From: Oscheius tipulae
Lineage: Eukaryota; Nematoda; Chromadorea; Rhabditida; Rhabditidae
Length of the DNA stretch: 64,000 nt
Assembly: GCA_037178975.1 (NCBI GenBank)
Contig: JASJZH010000003.1
Span: 6,386,001 to 6,450,000, forward strand
Reading direction: 5' to 3'
The notes beneath the pieces were generated by a model, which had not been told where the DNA came from, did no database searches, and saw nothing but the letters and a program-made list of their open reading frames with translations. Each line of letters opens with the position of its first letter. Within the stretch, counting starts at the first letter, position 1. Made by a program: the position numbers and the translations under genes. This document shows positions 52,601 to 64,000 of this stretch, in pieces.

Positions 52601-54107
52601 CACATTTTTCAGGGCTCCTTCGGCTCTAAAAAAAAAGCTTTTTTGAGCTAAAACGAGAAAAACTACTTGGTATCAATTGGTAGACGGTAGTTTCCAAAGA
52701 TTGGATGCCAGTGGTTGTGACTGGATCGTTCCCCGGGTCTGACAGCAAACTCTGTGCATTGAACCATGGCCATTCCTAGGACCCATGTCCAGTCTTCGAT
52801 CTTTTGTTTAGTTGCCTAAAAAATTGGACTCGATGGGTGATTTCAGTGAGACATAGTAACACAGACACTGAGCGATTAAGAAACTGAGAGACAGAGAAAA
52901 TGAATAGATAGGCATAAAAACCGCACCTGTTCATCCAAATATCCCAGTTGAATCACATTGGACATCAGGTAGATGAGTCTCTGGGGTTCAATCTGATCAA
53001 AGAGCTCCAGATGGCTTCGAAGATGAGTCAAGACACTGGCGAAGATCTTCGTCGATACCAAGGTTTCCTTGTTCTGAACAAGACATTGTTAAAAGAGATT
53101 GATCGGTCTTACAATCTTGTTCAAATGGATGAAAACAGCTGGACAGGGAAGGGTCTTAGAGACAAAGACCGGCAGATACTCTTCTGAATTTCCTTCTCGA
53201 AATGGACGGAAAATAATCCCGAAAAGAGCATTCAATGCGGATTCACTGATTACTGGTCGATCTCCATTACAGGCAATGAATAAGGAGCTCTGGAAGCTTT
53301 GAAACTACAGTAGAGAGACAGATAAATTACGTTCAATCGAGCGTAGTTTGCCTGGCTGTACAGAGATGCTGTTATTTTCTTACAGAGACCATTGAGAACA
53401 GTCTGGATCTGTGGAGATCCCTTGACTACTGTCCAACTGTTTGCTGAACTGAAGACGGTCAGGAAATGGATAAGGGTCTGCCACATCTTGATCTCCGAGA
53501 CTTTGAAGCCCTGCAAGACGTTGAAAATACACATTCAAAGACACTTACCGAGATGCCATTGAAAATGTCCGGGATCTGGTCGACTATCCAGTGAATAAGC
53601 TGGTGTGCCTCGGCTATAGTCGCCTTGTTCAGGAACAAATAGGAAAAGTTTTGATCTTTCGGGGAGTCCATGGATATTAGGAGGAGACGAGAGTATTTGG
53701 TCAGTAACTAAATGAAATTTCCCTGAACCTGAAGGTATCCCTACTTGACTATCGCTTGGAAAAGAATACGTCTCCTTGAGAATCTTCCCCACCCGTAGGA
53801 TCTCGGCAGCTGATGGGATATGTTTGCCATTCTTGTCCGTGTCAGAGAACTGATCGAGTTTTTCTTCAAGGCACTTTCTGAAAGCTTAAAGATAGATGAG
53901 ATTTTGGATTTTGTACCATGGTCAGGAGGTTCTTAACACTCTAGACTGTGAAACAAGCGACCCGATTTCGGACCCTCGAGCATTATTCCTCTTTTACTTT
54001 AAAAAGAAAGAAAGTACAAACCTCTTGATATTCTGGACATTCCTCCGAACGAGCCGTCCTCGCGCCAAGCTCTGTAGTCTAACGATCACCTCCTTCTCTT
54101 CCAACAT
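49678..54107 (-). CDS. HECT E3 ubiquitin ligase, UBE3B/OXI-1 type
   Basis: A multi-exon gene with an IQ motif near the N-terminus ([17 protein letters not shown]), a long helical middle and a C-terminal HECT domain. Exons with firm borders are 51377-51514, 51104-51337, 50696-51063 and 50498-50656, plus the final exon ending at 49678. Family landmarks: [89 protein letters not shown], the catalytic Cys in [13 protein letters not shown], and the C-terminal SGFELS that marks UBE3B. It transfers ubiquitin from an E2 through the Cys to substrates. The start at 54107 is a guess; the frame is open a little further upstream. It begins about 200 bp after the TMIE stop on the same strand. Confidence 0.88.
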
Positions 54108-54307
54108 CCCATACTGTCTCCTCTGTTCAATTTTTAAGTTCTTCACAAAATAGCAATATTCAAAGAGGGTTTGTCCCAAACTAATGAAAGCTAGCAGAAA
54201 GTTAAAAAGTTTTATTTGTACAAAATAAAGCAAAGAGAGTATCAGGGTAATTAAAGCAAGCAATGGCACCTTGAGGAATGACTAAATGAAAAGAATTTGT
54301 ACAGGGA

Positions 54308-55077
54308 TTAGACTTCAGTATGAGTTTTGGATCCGGAAATGATGGGTCTCTCTTCGGTAGACTGCTTGGGTCTCATCGAATTCATCACAATCGCTTGGGT
54401 CCTTTCTTCGGCTGAAAATCGATATATTCCTGATTTTTGAACGACTTACAGGGTGCTTGTTTGACTCCCTTATTCCTCATTTTCCTCTTGGCAGCAATGA
54501 GATCGATCTGTCGCTTGGTCCTGGGGATTCTGATCCTCATGAAGCAGCAGACGAGCACAACTGGAAAAGTGAAATATTGGTTCCTCATGAGTCAGGGTGA
54601 AGCGCAGCTCTTTGTACCAGCAGAGCTACAGAGTTAAAGGCTCTGCTTTACTTTGGAACCTTGTGACGGGTTTGAAACTTCATGTTCTTGGTTCATTACA
54701 GTTAGCGTCTCTTCCGCAATAATTGGACTCAGCTCGGAAATACTCAACCTTCGAATTAAAAGTCCACCAGAAAACTCCAAAGCAGAATTCTTTGTATAAG
54801 CTGAAGTTATAAGTCCGGTGTGGGAAAAGACTGATCGGTGGCGTTTGCCGCTCAAAAAGCCGCACATGAATAAATTACTGCCCGAACGCGAATCTTTCCA
54901 AACAACAAATTTTCACATGACCAGTCATAACTTAGAAATAAATATAAAAATCATACCCATGATGAGAAGGACGCCAGAGACCAGAGCAATGAGCATCCAT
55001 AGTCGAAGACCTGGGGCGACATGCTGATCTAGAGCCGAGAGCTGGTGGTGTGACCCGGGTGGAGGATCCGAACCCAT
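54308..55077 (-). CDS. TMIE homologue (mechanotransduction channel subunit)
   Basis: Three exons (54957-55077, 54450-54560, 54308-54411) give 111 aa, introns of 396 and 38 nt. After a Pro/His-rich N-terminus there is one membrane span (WMLIALVSGVLLIMVVLVCC) followed at once by FMRIRIPRTKRQIDLIAAKR. The RhPRTK.pI motif just inside the membrane is diagnostic of TMIE, the transmembrane inner ear protein, which in worms works with TMC-1 in touch-sensing cells. The length is a little short of vertebrate TMIE (about 150 aa), with no Lys-rich tail. It is followed on the same strand by the HECT gene, an operon-like spacing. Confidence 0.82.
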
Positions 55078-55149
55078 CTTCTGAAAAAAGATCTAGGATT
55101 GCCTGAAAGTCTCAGAAGGAATTGGTTATGAACACTCGACTGGATATGT

Positions 55150-55215
55150 TGTGTTGTAATGTGGGCTCTGGGGTCGAATCGATCTCACACTCGACTGACC
55201 ACCAGGCGGCTACTT
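55150..55215 (-). repeat. tRNA-derived SINE piece
   Basis: Minus strand: A-box-like TAGCCGCCTGGTGGTC and, about 30 nt later, B-box-like GATTCGACCCC. No acceptor stem can form, so it is not a working tRNA. Confidence 0.5.
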
Positions 55216-55305
55216 TTGGCGAGATTCGACACACACAGGAAATTAGAGGCCCCTTTTAGTTAATTGAAGAGGTTCTTTTGAAGGAAAACAAGTAGAATGT
55301 CTTGA

Positions 55306-55365
55306 GGTGGGCACTGAAACCCGAACTGTCTGCTTCCTAATCGAACATCTTAACCACTAGGCTAT
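55306..55365 (-). repeat. tRNA-derived SINE piece
   Basis: Minus strand: A-box-like TAGCCTAGTGGTTAAG and, after about 25 nt, B-box-like GTTCGGGTTTC. Same orientation as the neighbouring piece. Confidence 0.5.
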
Positions 55366-55807
55366 AAAGGAGAAATTTCCCCGAATTTCCCAAATATCCT
55401 AGAGCTCAAACAGATAAAGTCCATAACTCTTTACAAAAATATTGCCTCCCACTAGTTCGGATACACTAATACATTCTCAGCTTTAGAGTCTTTTACAAAG
55501 TTTAAGCCCGGATTACAACCTATAACTTTCCAGAGCATCGTGAGAACGCAAAATAGCGTCTTTGGTACGAAAAAATGAGTCTTTCAGAGCCTACAGGGAA
55601 AGAAGTATCTAAAGGACCAAACAAAACAATTCAACGAATAGAATGAAGCAAATCAAGCTTTATGAAAGCAATAACAAAAAGATGTGGTGATATCACAGTG
55701 TTGACACCGCGAGACGTTATTACGCACGAGAGACCTGACAAGAGTGTACCCATAGTGAGACTGACCCAGAGCTGGGAGCAAAAAAAGGGGAATATAGTAC
55801 AAGACGG

Positions 55808-58335
55808 CTAGAGCTCAGTTTTGGGGAAAGACATCGGTCGTTTAGGGAAATTGTCGATAGCGTTGATTCTCTCGGCCGTCTTGAGCATTCGATTCAGCCA
55901 TTCGATGTCCTCGCCCATGTACACGTAGATGAACTCGTCTATTGTGTTCTGAAAATATTTTAAAGACAGTACGGGTTGGACTACCTGGAAATAGATCTTG
56001 GCCATCTCGTGACGGAGACTCTTCTCCATGGATCGCATTTGGCTGGCGTAGTACTGGACCATCGGGAGGACTTTCTGAAAGGCCGGGATGAAGTGTGTCT
56101 TACTGTCTCTCTATCTCTCTCTCCCAAACTCAAAACTCACCTCAATGTACCAGTGACTCGACACCGACTGATGTTCAGCCTCGCGACTCAGCCATCCATT
56201 CAGTTCGAAGTCCTTAGTCCGATATTCACGTAAGCTCCTCGACCGAGTGTAGTAGTCGTTGATCAGTTCATAGACCTTGCTGCCAGGGAATCGACAGCCC
56301 GAGATGAATCCCATGTCCGTGGGCGGATTGCATTGAAGAAGCTCCTCCGTCTTCGGGTACGATCGGAGCTGAGTGGCTTCAAGAATGGTCTCCATTCCCA
56401 TGGCCATAGCTGGGACTCCGACTGGCAAGAGTTCACAGATTGTGGCCAAATGATCGTAGCGGGACCAGCCGGTCATTATCAGACCCTAGAATGACTTAGT
56501 CCAAAAAGTGAAAAAGACACACAGACAACTTGAGACAGGTACAGAAACAGAGAGCCTACCTGCATGACTTCAAAGTCCTCGTAAACCCTGGACATCTGGT
56601 CGACCCAGGACTCGTGATTCTTGATGTAATGCTGAGGGTTGGAATTGTACCTGCCCGGTCCATCGGCTCCCTTCCAGGCTGAGCTTCCCCAAACCTTACG
56701 GAACGGCTTCAAGGCCATCCAAGTACTCCGTGGCAGATACATGTCCAGATCCTCAGCATAGCTCCAAAGAACCGGCTCCAATAGGGTTGTGATATTAAAC
56801 TTGATCAGATCCGCCTCCATGACCTGGACGATCATGTCGTGCCAGGCCAGGACGGTCGTCTGATATTTTGTCTTGATGTACTGGGCAGTCCGAGCCATGT
56901 GCCACAACATGAGACGTTCTTTTGAGCCGAGCTGGTTCATCTTGGACACGCTCGCGTTACAGAACCCCACCTGGAGAAAGAGAGTCAGAAGAGAAAGGGA
57001 GTAGAAATACCTGGAAGGCCTCGTCTGCTCCCATGTGGAAAAAGGGCATTCCGAATTTCTGATGGACAGCAGCCACCTGATCGATCATGTCTTGGAGCAA
57101 TGTCCAGGCTTCTTCAAGAGGGAAGCAGATCACCTAAAGAGGAAAATGTCATAGAGTGTCTATCTTCTGTCTCCTGCCTAAAGACTACTGTCCCTTGCCC
57201 GTTATCCATTGTCTAACTATTTTTGACTCACCTGGGGATACCGCTTATCCTCCCGAAGATGGGCAAATTTCTCCAACTTGAGAGCCCACTCCAGATGTCC
57301 AAATGTCTGGACAAGAGGAATGATTTCCAATCTATGCTTCTGCGCCTCTTTCAGAATTGTCTCTACGTCAGCCATCGAATAGGCATCGCCGTGTTTAGCA
57401 TCGGTCAAGGTCCCAGTGTAGGGAAACATGTCCTCCCACTCTAGAAGAACCCCTGTCGCGCCGAGACGTTTGAAGAAGGGGAAGAGCTCCGTGAAGAATT
57501 CTACCTGAACCGGAATTTGTGAAAAGGAACTTGAAGAATCCTACTTTGTACGCCGCTCCCTTCAGATCCAAGTGAATAATTCGCCGCTGTGGAATGAAGC
57601 GGCCCTTCTCGTTCAATTTCGGGTACTTCTCATTCTGAATGTAAACCAGACCCGAAATCTGGGCCGGTAACTGGGCTACAATCTTCTGCTCCGTCTCTTC
57701 CGGAACATCGCCTCTAATCGGTTTCTCATCGGAGATGTCCACCGGTTCTTCGTCCTTTCTCTGGATGGGGAGGACTCGGATCGGAGGAAGACGACCGGGA
57801 TTTGGTTCTTCAGGCTCCAGAGGTGTTTTCTGGAAGACTCGATGAATTTAACTAGAGGAACACTTTGCTTTGGTACACTGATGGAGAAGCGGATAAACGT
57901 TTTACGAGTCTTACGGGACCGAAAAGCACGACCTCTTCAACTTTTCCGCATTTCGAGGCTCAAAAAAAATGATCCATCAACGAGCATCGAACCCAGTATG
58001 GTATCGAAATTGTTCTTAACTGCCTGATCACTTTCGAGTTCTCGGGGTTCTATTCATATTCTGCCAACAGTATCATCTTCGTCGCGGGACACTTCAAAGT
58101 GGCACAGTATCCCCATTCTTCTATTCGATACTCCTAGTCCCTTCTAGTAGTCTACTGCCCACCTTTTCCCAATTAAAGAACTCAAAAAACGAACCTGTCT
58201 CACAGCCGGAGGAATAGCCTTCGCATCAGAATGGACAGTTCCGAATTGGTAGGAGACGAAGACAAAGGCACATGTACAGACGGCAATGTAGAAGATTCGC
58301 GTGCAGAGACGACGAGCTGGAAGGCGCGGGAACAT
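55808..58335 (-). CDS. GH20 beta-N-acetylhexosaminidase, type II membrane form (HEX-2/HEXD-like)
   Basis: Eight exons, all phase 0, give 602 aa: 58195-58335, 57545-57829, 57232-57504, 57011-57133, 56560-56970, 56141-56485, 55985-56074, 55808-55948. Residues about 10-32 hold a membrane span (IFYIAVCTCAFVFVSY) after a basic start, typical of a Golgi type II protein. The GH20 barrel starts near RRIIHLDLKGAAYKV, with LLEWEDMFPYTG, IPLVQTFGHLEWAL and the catalytic pair in FFHMGADEAF. Family enzymes remove terminal beta-GlcNAc or beta-GalNAc; the worm HEX-2 class trims N-glycans. It differs from lysosomal hexosaminidases in lacking the long N-terminal domain. No break seen. Confidence 0.9.
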
Positions 58336-58984
58336 CTGGACTACTGTGGCACTATCCGAACATCTAACTCTATAAATTTCCTGAAAAGTTGCAAGTAAAA
58401 ATAGAGAAAGTTAGATGAAAAGGGTAACAGAGTTCGCGGAAACGACAAAACGAGTTCGCTTTTTTGAAAGACAGATGTTCTCTCTCGAGGACACCGCAGT
58501 TGCGTCAAGCGTCTTGACCCCGAAGACGATAGGAGGTCGTGATTGGCATTGGCCGGCCGGGAAATGACTTACGCTCGGATTAACACTGACTATTAAGTGG
58601 CTGCTGGATAGGAAACAGTGCGAAGAGCTTTGCGGAACCTTTTTTGATGGGGAGAGCAAATAATAGTGACCAGTATCTAGGCAGCCGAAGGGGAGAACGA
58701 GCGAGGCAGGTGTCCTTTTCGAATGATTGGTTGTTTTCCGCGGTTGATAGGGAACAGCTAATATTGGGGAGCGGATAGAATAATCAAGGAGCCGGTTGTG
58801 GGTGCTGGTGTTTTGAGAGAAAGGGCCAGGGACAGGGTCAAGAAGAGTCAGAAACTAGCGGAGAGATGACAGATGCTCTGAACAGGGTCTGATCACGGGA
58901 TATATGACCGCTTCCAAACCAATCTCAATGGAAAGTAATAAACTGAGCAGGTGCTTGACAATCCAATTGACTTTTGCCAGGAAT

Positions 58985-59075
58985 AACACGCGATAGTGAT
59001 CTTTGCAATCGCATGCCGACGAGGGTAGTTGGTTCGATTTTCCTGAATGTTTTCCAAGGTTTTTGAGGTTGTTGA
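58985..59075 (+). repeat. SINE copy A
   Basis: Contains GCATGCCGACGAGGGTAGTT then GGTTCGATTTTCC (B box) and a tail CCTGAATGTTTTCCAAGG shared with copy B. Confidence 0.65.
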
Positions 59076-59224
59076 ATACAGTCTGATGTCCAAACTTCAC
59101 AACCACTTTCTTACATTGAAGAAGTTTGAGTAACTGTACCACATTTGGAGCATTTACTATTATTTTAGACATCACCAAAAGTGTCCAGTGTGTTCGAAAA
59201 CTTTAGAGAACGTACTCAAGTAAT

Positions 59225-59310
59225 TTACGCTCCGGCGGGATTAGAACCAAGTACCCTCGCCGCATGCGGTTGAAAAGCAACGATAATAACCACTCGGCCA
59301 CTTGTTCGTT
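59225..59310 (-). repeat. SINE copy C, inverted
   Basis: Minus strand: A box TGGCCGAGTGGTTA, GCATGCGGCGAGGGTACTT, B box GGTTCTAATCC. It lies head-to-head with copy B. Confidence 0.65.
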
Positions 59311-59317
59311 GTCTGCA

Positions 59318-59445
59318 TGGCGTAGTGGTGATCGTTGCTTGACAATTGCATGCCGGCAAGGGTTGTTGGTTCGATCGCCGCCGTGGACAAATAATTTTCC
59401 TGAATGTTTCTTAAAGTTTTCGTGGTTGCTGAAGGCAGTTAGATA
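59318..59445 (+). repeat. SINE copy B
   Basis: A box TGGCGTAGTGGTGATC, then GCATGCCGGCAAGGGTTGTT, B box GGTTCGATCGC, and tail CCTGAATGTTTCTTAAAG. Closest to copy A. Confidence 0.7.
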
Positions 59446-62120
59446 GAGACATAGAGATACAGAGATACCGGAACACAAGGGCGCAGAAACACAGACACAC
59501 GGAGACAGAAAGACACATTTTTGTATAAAAGGTAGGACACCCATTATCTCATAATAGGAAACACCGACTGACATTGTTTGTCCTCTAAAGGAGGCCAAAT
59601 GACTATCTTCGCACAGCCATTTGTCAGATAAAGACTGGCGAACCAGCGAAACCGACTGATCCAGGAGTCAAGGTCTCTTTCTGAAACAATCTTTTGAACA
59701 GGAGACCTTGTATTTATTCCGTGTTTACCCGTAGAGGGACAGTACCTCGCCCTCCTGAACTTAGGATATCTTCCTTCCATCGCGCGCGAATTAGAGCGAA
59801 AGTTTGTTTACCCTTTTGGAAACGACGCAATAGGGAGCATAGCCCTGATTTGCATGAAAGACAAGTGACCCGCGAAAACAACGCAAGATCCAGTCTACGC
59901 GCTCGAAATCTGTGAAGCCGTTTGGGTGAAACTCTCTGATCTTTTGAGATGGTCTAATGGTCAGTGGAGACAGAAAGACTGAGGCAAACTCGATTAGTAG
60001 CCTTCCGAGAAAAGTACTTGTCGAGTCCTGTCAAGGGTAATCCTCTGTCTTTTCAAGTCTCTTGGTTTCCGAAACAAATCACTTCTGCTCGGAAGTCTCT
60101 TCCGAACTGTCGTTTCTGTCAGCGTTACGCCTTTCTTCGGCTATGGTTGGCGCTACCCAACGACAACTCTTCAAGTCAGTTGCATTTATATTCTTTTCCC
60201 AAACCGAATGCTAGTGAGGATTATAAGAACGTATAGCTATCGTAGCGCCGTTTTCACACCTGCTCGCGATATTTTTTCTGACATTTCGCACATCTGCAAC
60301 CCTAAAAACCTCACGATGAGCAGAAACAAAAAGTGGGGATGCCGGAAAACAGCAGATGTCTATCGTAGGTGTACCAATAGAACCATCCTAGCTGCCCTTC
60401 TCTCTCATGCATGACTAACAAACTGTTCTGTCTGAATCTGTCTCTGTCAATCTGTCTTCTTGTGCCCGTTCCTATTCTAACCGTCCTGATCTGTCTCTCT
60501 CTGTCTGTACTATAAAATAGTTTTTTAATGCTATGTACAGCGAGAATGGCGCGATCCTTAATCGGAAGTGGTTTGTTTTACGTTTATCGCAACATCGCAT
60601 GGGCGCTCTTGTTCCACTTCGGAACACATCCCTGACCCTCTCCCTTCTTACCCGTACTGTCTCGACCGACCAGAACACAACAGAAATCAAATTCTGATGA
60701 TGTGAGGTCCAGCTTCAATGACGACGTTCCAGCTTTCTGCTTATAGTCTCAATGAGGCTAATCTGGCACTTTTCGAATCAGTCTGATTCTGTCTATATGT
60801 CAAGTACAAGTCTTGTTGATAAGCCAGCTAGCCCGCCGACTGTGAGAGAGTGTCCCAATTCTCCTCGGTTCGCTACAAGCAGATCCAGACACGGCGTACC
60901 GCCCACCCATCCAGGGCCCGCTAACTTGGGCTAGCACTTCGAAGCACTTTACACAATTCTTTCTTTTGGTCTCTAAGCTTCGAAAGAAACGCATCCGAAG
61001 ATTGACTCTGTCTCTTCAAGTCTCCCTGTCTCTCCATACCAAATCCTAGCACGATACTCCCTTTACTCGTATCCACCGCAAACAAGTTCGCGCTTTCATT
61101 AGAGAGAAACAGCAACTAGCGGAGAAGTGAGAGCCGCGATACCTAGCTAGCTGTAAGCTTTACCCGTTACTAATCGACCATTTCCTACTTATACAGAACA
61201 TACCCTAAGTGCTCGTTTCCTGTATCTCTCTGTCTCTCTCATCAAATGTTCCGTGCACTCTATAGAAGTCAACATGACATTCACCATCTCAGTTTTCCAA
61301 TGTAGCCTACAGCTGCGTAGATTTGACAGACACCCACTGTTTATTGATTCGTTGATGTTGCTTTTTGACACTAAACACAGACGGTTCGACAAACTAAACA
61401 GACATATCGATAGCTCTTCTCATATTAAACTTCTCAATGTCTCTTTCTCTCTTTAATCATTTTCTATAATCATTTCCTTGACTTTTGGAATAGGTATCCT
61501 TATCAGTGATCTCAGCAATAATAACGCTATTCTTGTGGAACTGATTCTACCTCAATAGAGGGTTCCTTAAACATTGTTTGAGAGTGCTGGAAAGTTTAAG
61601 CCGATCTATGTTCACATATGTTCCTATCTCTGTTTCTCTGTACTCAAACTTCCCTCCAGTATAGCTCCTTTCTCGAGAGAGACGACATACCCCGTTCGAA
61701 AAAGTCTATTGAGGTGGTTGCGCGAGTGCCAGAAGTCTCTTTCTATCCTTTTCGCTTTCCCTCTCCCGAGACTCGTCCTCAATTCGTCGACTTTCGCCCT
61801 CGCTCATTAGACTCTTCCGTCAGAGAGACTGTCTCTGAATATGGCCCCAATGACCCTTGTCCTCTTTTTCTCAATAACAAATAGTGATCTCCGCTGTTTC
61901 TATGGAAGTTGCTATTGGCCAGATTAGTTTAAATCTGTCCGATTAAAGGGTATCAGAGCCGTCATCTCTCTTCATGAGAGCAGAACCTCCTGGCCATTTG
62001 GCTTGATTGGAAGAAAGTGCAGTCCGTGTGGTCTTGTTTTGCTTGCGATCTAACGACACGCTCCAATTGCTTCTTTCCTTATGATAACAAACCTTTCTTT
62101 ACGACTCTTTGAACTTTCAG

Positions 62121-62568
62121 ATGATTCTCCACGCTCCCGCCTCGAGTCGTCACGTCCTCGGCTCCGTGGAGAATCACATAGAGGGCGATGATTTCGTCGT
62201 CACAGCGGACGACTATGACGAGATTCAATGCAGGTAGTTTCCGCTTATTTTTCTCTATAGGAATGAGTCTCAGAGAGGAGGAGAGCAGTCCACATTCTAG
62301 CAACGACGCCAGAGCAGCAGCCTTCAGAGCAGAACTCAAGAGGCCGGATCTCAAAGGTTCGTTCGATGGGTCTCTATGTCAGTGTCTCTGAGGTTCTGTG
62401 TTCCTGTGTCTCTGTCACTTTCGACCTTCCAAATTTCGAATCTTTCAGGATCCTTCCGCTGCTCAATATGTGGAAAGGTCTTCTGTCACTCCTCGTCCCT
62501 CTCCCGCCACCGGATGCAAGCACACTTCAAGAGCTACAAGTGTACTCTCTGCCGGAAAGACATAACCA
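62121..62568 (+). CDS. C2H2 zinc-finger protein, 5' exons (partial)
   Basis: Exons 62121-62233, 62274-62356 and 62449-62568 join in phase (introns of 40 and 92 nt). The ATG follows directly on a CTTTCAG acceptor, a likely trans-splice site. After an acidic N-terminus (MILHAPASSRHVLG, EGDDFVVTADDYDEI) there is one complete finger, FRCSICGKVFCHSSSLSRHR followed by MQAH, and a second that begins YKCTLCRKDITS and is cut by a GTGAGT donor. The remaining exons are not found in the next 1.4 kb, so they lie further right, or the gene is broken. A nuclear DNA-binding role is expected. Confidence 0.65.
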
Positions 62569-64000
62569 GTGAGTCTCTTCTTTTCAACTACTTATCTCCA
62601 ATCCATCTCTTCCACTCGCGCTTGACCCATATGTCTATACAGTCCCTCTCTATGTCTAGTACTCGTCACAAGGGAAATGGTAGAAAGTAAGACACGAGGG
62701 TAATTTTCTCCCGGTCACTCTATTAGCGGGACGCCTTTTTCTTCCCATTTTGGGGCCAGCGGACAGATTGAGGACAGGAGTGTCACACAGGCTAAGAGGA
62801 GAAAGCATAAAAGCCGAGAAGAGGGATTAGGACGTAAGGCTTAGGAGACTGTGACCGACTGGGCCAAACTGTAGAGAGGGAAGGAAAAGAGCTCATGAAG
62901 GTCTGATTGACTGGGACTCTTTATGGGTCCGCTAACTATTTCCTGTTCTCAACTTTGTATAAGGTTTCACTTCATGTTCCACTGTATCTCTAAGGTTTAC
63001 TAGAGAATTCTGAACTGTCATAGTCCTTTACTCTCTAAAAACTTGCTTCCAAACTCACTATGGTAGGCTTTCGAAAAACAAACAAAAAAAAATAAAAAAA
63101 CTTGATGTTCGATTTGTTTTACGGACTACTCTGGACAGCGTCAGTAAAAGTAAAAGATAAAGTTTTATAAAGTTCATAATGTTCCAAAGCGGCCCAATCT
63201 TTCTAGGAATGCAGCGCCAGTTTTGGGAATCGGATTTCCTTTACTGTTTTGGAATTTATAAGCTCCCACTTGTTTGAATGGGAGTATCATTCCACGCATG
63301 ACGTGAGAACAGTCTCGTACAATCTGGGGATCTCTCACCTCGAGTGTTGCGTGTGCTGTTTCATACTAACTGGGACAGACTGACCTTTCGCTTTCCCGCC
63401 GTTGGAACGGCGGCTAACGGAAAGACGCGCGTAAACAGCGGCATGAGCTTCAGAGATCTGACTGTGAGGGTCGTCTACTGTAGCTTCTCCTGTAGGAAAC
63501 TCAACCGTTCTTGGGAAAGCCAGTGTAGTTAAACATGTTTTGCTTTCAGTCAAATGTTTCTGTGTACAAGGACTGTCAGGCAGTCTCGAAGATTGTCGAA
63601 CCCAATTTGAACTTTCCCCTTTTCCGCTCGTTGCGCAACGCACTATTCTTCCTTAGGCTGACCGTAAATTGCGATTGCGCAGTCAAAAGCCCATCTGTCC
63701 TAAATTTCACCTCGAGACGGCGCATTTTAGCCTGGCGCGAATGTGTAAATTGTAGAGGGGGAGATTCGGTTTTATGACTGACCCTCTTTGAAAAGAGCTT
63801 AGGGTCATTTCTAGTATTTGTAAACTCGGGAACGCAGCTGGATAAACTCTGACGATTGGGAAAGCTCCACTGTTCAAGTAATCCCTCGGCTTTCCAAATT
63901 CAGACTGGCTAAGTCTCTGCAAACAAGAAGCCCTGGGAAATCTGTTTTTGAGAGTGGAAGTTGAGCCACGGAGGGCTTCACAAAACCTACTAGAGTGTTG
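62569..64000. other. Intron or intergenic sequence to the window edge
   Basis: No continuation of the zinc-finger gene and no other gene can be supported here. Open frames such as 63335-63643 lack family motifs. Confidence 0.3.

Larger units (their letters stand above)
55078..55807. other. Intergenic region with tRNA-like SINE units
   Basis: Space between the hexosaminidase stop and the TMIE start. Contains two tRNA-derived pieces, given separately. Confidence 0.5.
58336..62120. other. Long non-coding region with SINE copies
   Basis: No gene is supported. It is rich in TCTCTGTCTCT-like simple sequence. Three related tRNA-derived copies occur between 58985 and 59445, listed separately. Open frames at 59203-59598 and 60472-60690 show no family motif. 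Confidence 0.5.

Noticed and set aside
55150-55365. Functional tRNA genes
   Set aside because: A and B boxes are visible but acceptor stems and a proper anticodon arm cannot be drawn; they look like SINE remnants.
59225-59445. Functional Leu/Ser-type tRNA pair
   Set aside because: The boxes are good, but the ends do not pair into a 7-bp acceptor stem, and the sequences share a non-tRNA tail with copy A.

Overview
This window is nuclear DNA of a nematode, most likely a chromadorean; I cannot name the species. The grounds are protein families and splicing style. There is a TWK-type two-pore potassium channel, a MEX-5/POS-1-type germline CCCH protein, a serpentine-receptor remnant, a TMIE homologue, an OXI-1/UBE3B-type HECT ligase, and a cluster of secreted proteins of which at least three look like fatty-acid-and-retinol-binding (FAR) proteins, a nematode family. 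Introns are very short (most 36 to 44 nt) and end in TTTTCAG-like acceptors. Several start codons sit just behind such an acceptor, as expected for spliced-leader trans-splicing.

Layout. 0-10 kb: 5' exons of a type I diacylglycerol kinase (minus), a 16-exon SET-domain methyltransferase (plus) with an antisense U2 snRNA in one intron, a divergent homeodomain gene and a MEX-5-like gene (both minus). 10-13 kb: a DNA transposon with terminal inverted repeats and a large protein broken by one stop. 13-15 kb: the 3' half of a 7TM receptor and unresolved coding-like exons. 15-21.7 kb: the TWK channel, whose exon phases all agree over 16 exons, with a small antisense ORF nested in intron 13. 22-33.4 kb: a transposon graveyard. 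It holds a kinase/ankyrin pseudogene with a DD37D (maT-like) mariner inside a 38-nt intron, a mariner relic, a Gypsy remnant, a MULE-like relic, and a Tc3-like element that was invaded by an RTE-type LINE with an intact 964-aa ORF and target-site duplications. 34.5-36.4 kb: a USP12/46 relic and a GNAT acetyltransferase. 38-49 kb: five secreted proteins of 222-235 aa sharing intron phases. 49.6-58.3 kb: UBE3B-like ligase, TMIE and a GH20 hexosaminidase, all minus. 58-64 kb: tRNA-derived SINE copies, long non-coding stretches and the first exons of a C2H2 zinc-finger gene.

How it works together. The genes are mostly unrelated housekeeping, neuronal and germline genes. The one clear local system is the secreted-protein cluster: duplicated, diverged, and in two members still carrying the same upstream element at the same distance from the ATG. 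Exon models are mine, built by matching GT-AG sites to reading phase and to known families. No database search was run.
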